Assembly: GCF_022539665.2 (NCBI RefSeq)
Contig: NC_081336.1
Coordinates: 4,046,221-4,110,220, forward strand
Source: Daphnia carinata
Lineage: Eukaryota; Arthropoda; Branchiopoda; Diplostraca; Daphniidae
Direction of reading: 5' to 3'
Length of the DNA: 64,000 nt
In this document: one piece after another, positions 61,430 through 64,000 of the stretch
Layout of the letters: each line of letters begins with the position of its first letter
How positions within the stretch are numbered: position 1 is the first letter of the stretch
The notes under the pieces: model-generated
Database searches by the model: none
What the model was told of the DNA's origin: nothing
Seen by the model: the letters and a program-made list of their open reading frames with translations, nothing else
Program-made: the position numbers and the translations under genes

Positions 61430-62170
61430 TTAAGTACACTGAACATGACTTTTGTAGAAGATTTCCAGGGCATTGACTTTGTTGGGAGGCAGAAGAATAT
61501 GTGGCCTTACTGATTTTAAATGCAAAATTACTTGCTCTGGAGTCCAATTATGTTTCTAAACAATCACAAGGGTTATTGATGGGTTGGCCACAAAAGAGAT
61601 AAAATCAAACCTTCATTAGGTAACAAGCTACTAGTGCAGCACTTCTTGATCGGCCTGCTTTGCAATGTACATATACCACACCCCCATCAGAAATTTTTTT
61701 GTTAATGAATTCCACACCCTTAAGAAGCATATCTTGGGGAGGTGCTTCAAACATGTCAACAACAGAAAATCGAATAGCATCAACACCTAACTTTTTCCAC
61801 TCCTGAAAAAAGAAATTTTAGAAAAGACCCATGGGTAAGCATGAAAGGGATTTGCAAACCTCTGGCTGATGTGTGAGATATTTAACTTCATAATCTTCAT
61901 TTAGAGAAACAACTGTGTTGACTTTTTCTGTTTCAATCAACTGCCCCCAAAAATTGAGAACTCAGGGTAATATGATAAATCTTCTGTGATAATGAGTACC
62001 TCTAAAACTGTCTATAGCAGTACCTCTTGAGTTTTGTTTCTTAGAGGCAGTGCTCCCAGAATTACATGATTGTCGACGTGATTATACCACTGTCTAGATG
62101 AAATTTTTTCCATCATTACATTATAAGCTAAGGACGGAAAGAATAATACACGGGCAAGGACTGACGACAT
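61430..62170 (-). CDS. Ptpmt1: Mitochondrial phosphatidylglycerophosphatase PTPMT1, copy B
   Basis: Exons 62170-62024, 61940-61860, 61802-61611 and 61555-61430, all splice sites kept, 181 aa. The catalytic HCKAGRSRS is unchanged. Replacement differences from copy A include Ala to Thr (VNAVV to VNTVV) and Ala to Val (EQAI to EQVI); several others are silent. It appears functional. On its strand the LINE lies about 285 bp downstream. Confidence 0.9.
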
Positions 62171-62585
62171 CTTGTCTAAACAAAAGCTATTCATTAATTT
62201 CCTGAATAAAAAATTTTATACATAGATACCAAACCTGGCGACTCCATTGAACGTACATCAAATTCGTTATTTGTTGTGATTTGCAGGTCATAAAATGACG
62301 ACTATTCGTCTGCTTTGAAGCAGAGGAAGGGAAGGAAAAAGACAGACTTTCTATGGCACAGCCAACTGTTTCTGAGTTCTGTGCCCAACTGAATACAAAG
62401 TTTGTAGACACGGTATTTCGATTCAAAATTTGTACATGCAGTACAAAACTTTTTTAAAAGTATGTTAATCAGACAACCTAAAGGCTATCGAAGCTGAATT
62501 AGGCCATGCATACACGAAGGTTCAATTACCGGTTTTCATCCCTTTGAGCTCGTTCGATGACAAACCGCTCTAAATGTAGACCAAA

Positions 62586-63354
62586 CTAAAGAAAGTCAAA
62601 TTCCTCTATTGCTTTATGATTCTTTTTCATTGAATTCAGTGTCTGGTGATGAAAACGTGTTGTTGGTAAAACTCCAGCTATATGCCGAACGCACCACAAC
62701 AGTTGATGATCAAACGTTGCCCATGAGGTTTTCCCGGTAGAAATTAAAACTTCCCTTACGTCTGGGATTGAAGACAAGCCTTCGATTATTTTCGAACTGA
62801 GGTAATGCTTATCCACCGTGTGCCACAGAACTATCAATTCAAACGTGATTTCCGCGTCAAGTCGAACGAAAGCTTTGAACTACGGTTTATGGGTAAAAAA
62901 AGGAACACGTTTTTGTTTTTTTCTTACCGGAATATGTGTATTTTTTCATCAACTAGAGCATCAACTTTAAACTAAATAGCATAAGCCTCTTGGCAATTCT
63001 ATTAATTGCTTTAAATCTCACACAGGACACTTGGCGAAGATAATGTGGGCCAAAATGTTGCCTCTGCGAGGCCCGATTTCGTTTTCTCGTAGTCGGTAAG
63101 TCTAATTATTTTGCACGCGTTTTCCATGTTTTGCTCTCTCCACTAGCCACTACCAGGTAAGGCTTATCGTACGTACTTCCGCAGTAAACGAGAAAGTATG
63201 ATGTGGCTCTTTTTCCTTTTTTCGTTTTCTTTTCGAAATTAAGGCAACTGAAACCGCTAACTGGTGGTTCTCCGTACATGATCAAGCTTTGCAATGCAAC
63301 CAACTGCCGTTCGAATTGATCTACATGTCCTGGTTGAGTCCAATGAATTTGGTA
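62586..63354 (-). pseudogene. Unidentified minus-strand gene, copy B, 4-bp deletion
   Basis: Same three exons as copy A (63354-63154, 62971-62928, 62879-62586). Four bases present in copy A (at 45,880-45,884) are missing near 62,858 in the last exon, which shifts the frame after SKLSFDL. Another change just upstream of the first exon (a 13-bp insertion relative to A near 63,477) may touch the 5' end. Confidence 0.5.
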
Positions 63355-63560
63355 CTGCGGTTAGTTTTCGCCAATGTGATGATCGATCAACGAAAAAATT
63401 CAAAGAAAACCATTGCATCCTGCCGAATCAATGCCAGGAAATGTTAAAACGAGGGCGTACGACATATTCCAGTAAATCACTTTGATCAGCCACAAAAAAA
63501 GAAGACCGTAGCAGATGGATTGCTTGGTTTGAGAAGGTGGAGCCAAGCTTTTCAACTTAA

Positions 63561-63568
63561 TATAAATA
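63561..63568 (+). promoter_or_regulatory. Orphan TATA box, copy B
   Basis: The TATAAATA box and initiator of the Tyr/Pro-rich protein gene are kept in unit B although the gene body is gone, so any transcript would run into unit U1 sequence. Confidence 0.6.
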
Positions 63569-63688
63569 GACAGTGATGCAATCATATTGGTATCAGTCTT
63601 TCAGTTCTATTTCAAAGCACCTGCACCGAGATCCTGATACAAAGACCTACAAATTCTGACGAAAACATAACCAATACTTCTTTTCAAA

Positions 63689-63725
63689 ATGAAACGCGGA
63701 CTCTTCTTAGACAAAAATCGTTATC
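63689..63725 (+). pseudogene. Remnant of the Tyr/Pro-rich protein gene, copy B
   Basis: Only the first four codons (MKRG) remain in place. A 9-bp piece TCTTCTTAG matching exon 2 of copy A (46,869-46,877) follows, then sequence from about 47,926 onward. About 1.2 kb is lost, including the intron, the repeat domain and the stop. Confidence 0.8.
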
Positions 63726-64000
63726 TACAGCATGTCAGTTATAAATTTCTATGCTGCACCTGCCTCAAAACGAATAAGTCTTTAAAGTTAGGCCTTGAAA
63801 GACCATAAAAAATGTTGTAAGGCTCAGTAATAAAGATTAAACGAAAATTTGCCTCGTCTAATAAAAGAAAAAAAGTAAAAATTTCAAAAACAGTTAGGGA
63901 AAAAAATACAGTCAGTGCCTTTGAACTACCTGAAACTATAATTAATGTTTTCCCTATCGGGGAAACTAAAGAAACATGCGAAGAAGTACGATCAAAGGAT

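Larger units (their letters stand above)
53814..64000 (+). repeat. Tandem duplication, unit B (runs off the right edge)
   Basis: This is a head-to-tail copy of unit A. The offset to A is 11,499 bp up to the LINE, 16,979 bp just after it, 16,975 bp after a 4-bp deletion, and about 15,786 bp after loss of the repeat-protein gene. The window ends inside the copy of U1. Confidence 0.95.

Overview
The window is animal nuclear DNA, most likely from a crustacean of the Daphnia type. The genes have many short GT-AG introns (about 45-75 bp), sit head-to-head or tail-to-tail at close spacing, and encode conserved metazoan proteins. A 5.5 kb non-LTR retrotransposon and a very recent 11.5 kb tandem duplication are present. 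The species is inferred from this style, not proven.

Bases 1 to about 26,200 are a gene desert crowded with poly-A/poly-T runs, compound C-run/A-run tracts and dinucleotide repeats. Two small minus-strand exons are readable there (1526-1581 and 8349-8533). They join in phase and encode the bHLH and linker of a dysfusion/NPAS4-type bHLH-PAS transcription factor whose PAS exons lie beyond the left edge. I infer that much of the desert is dysfusion introns plus its upstream region.

Bases 26,500-45,200 form a compact housekeeping cluster: CTP synthase (+), TFG (+), NOC2L (-), LSM3 (-), DCUN1D3 (+), a RAD51AP1 homologue (+), STRAP (-), IFT43 (+), SDHD (-) and PTPMT1 (-). A fold-back element of about 400 bp lies between DCUN1D3 and RAD51AP1. 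After PTPMT1 come an unidentified minus-strand gene and a tyrosine/proline-rich repeat protein gene with a TATA promoter.

Bases 48,100-52,800 hold a nested array of three homologous units (U1 truncated, U2, U3). Each full unit carries a 64-codon ORF, a small transmembrane-protein ORF 12 nt later, and a serine/acid-rich ORF. Decayed minus-strand gene relics lie in and beside U3.

Unit A (42,315-53,813) is repeated head-to-tail as unit B, which starts at 53,814 and runs off the right edge. B has decayed unevenly. IFT43 and PTPMT1 remain open. SDHD has a 2-bp frameshift and an I-type LINE (55,683-61,145) inserted across its start codon. The unidentified gene has a 4-bp deletion. The repeat-protein gene is almost wholly deleted. 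The offset between copies rises from 11,499 to 16,979 bp, exactly the LINE plus its 19-bp target duplication minus the 2-bp deletion.
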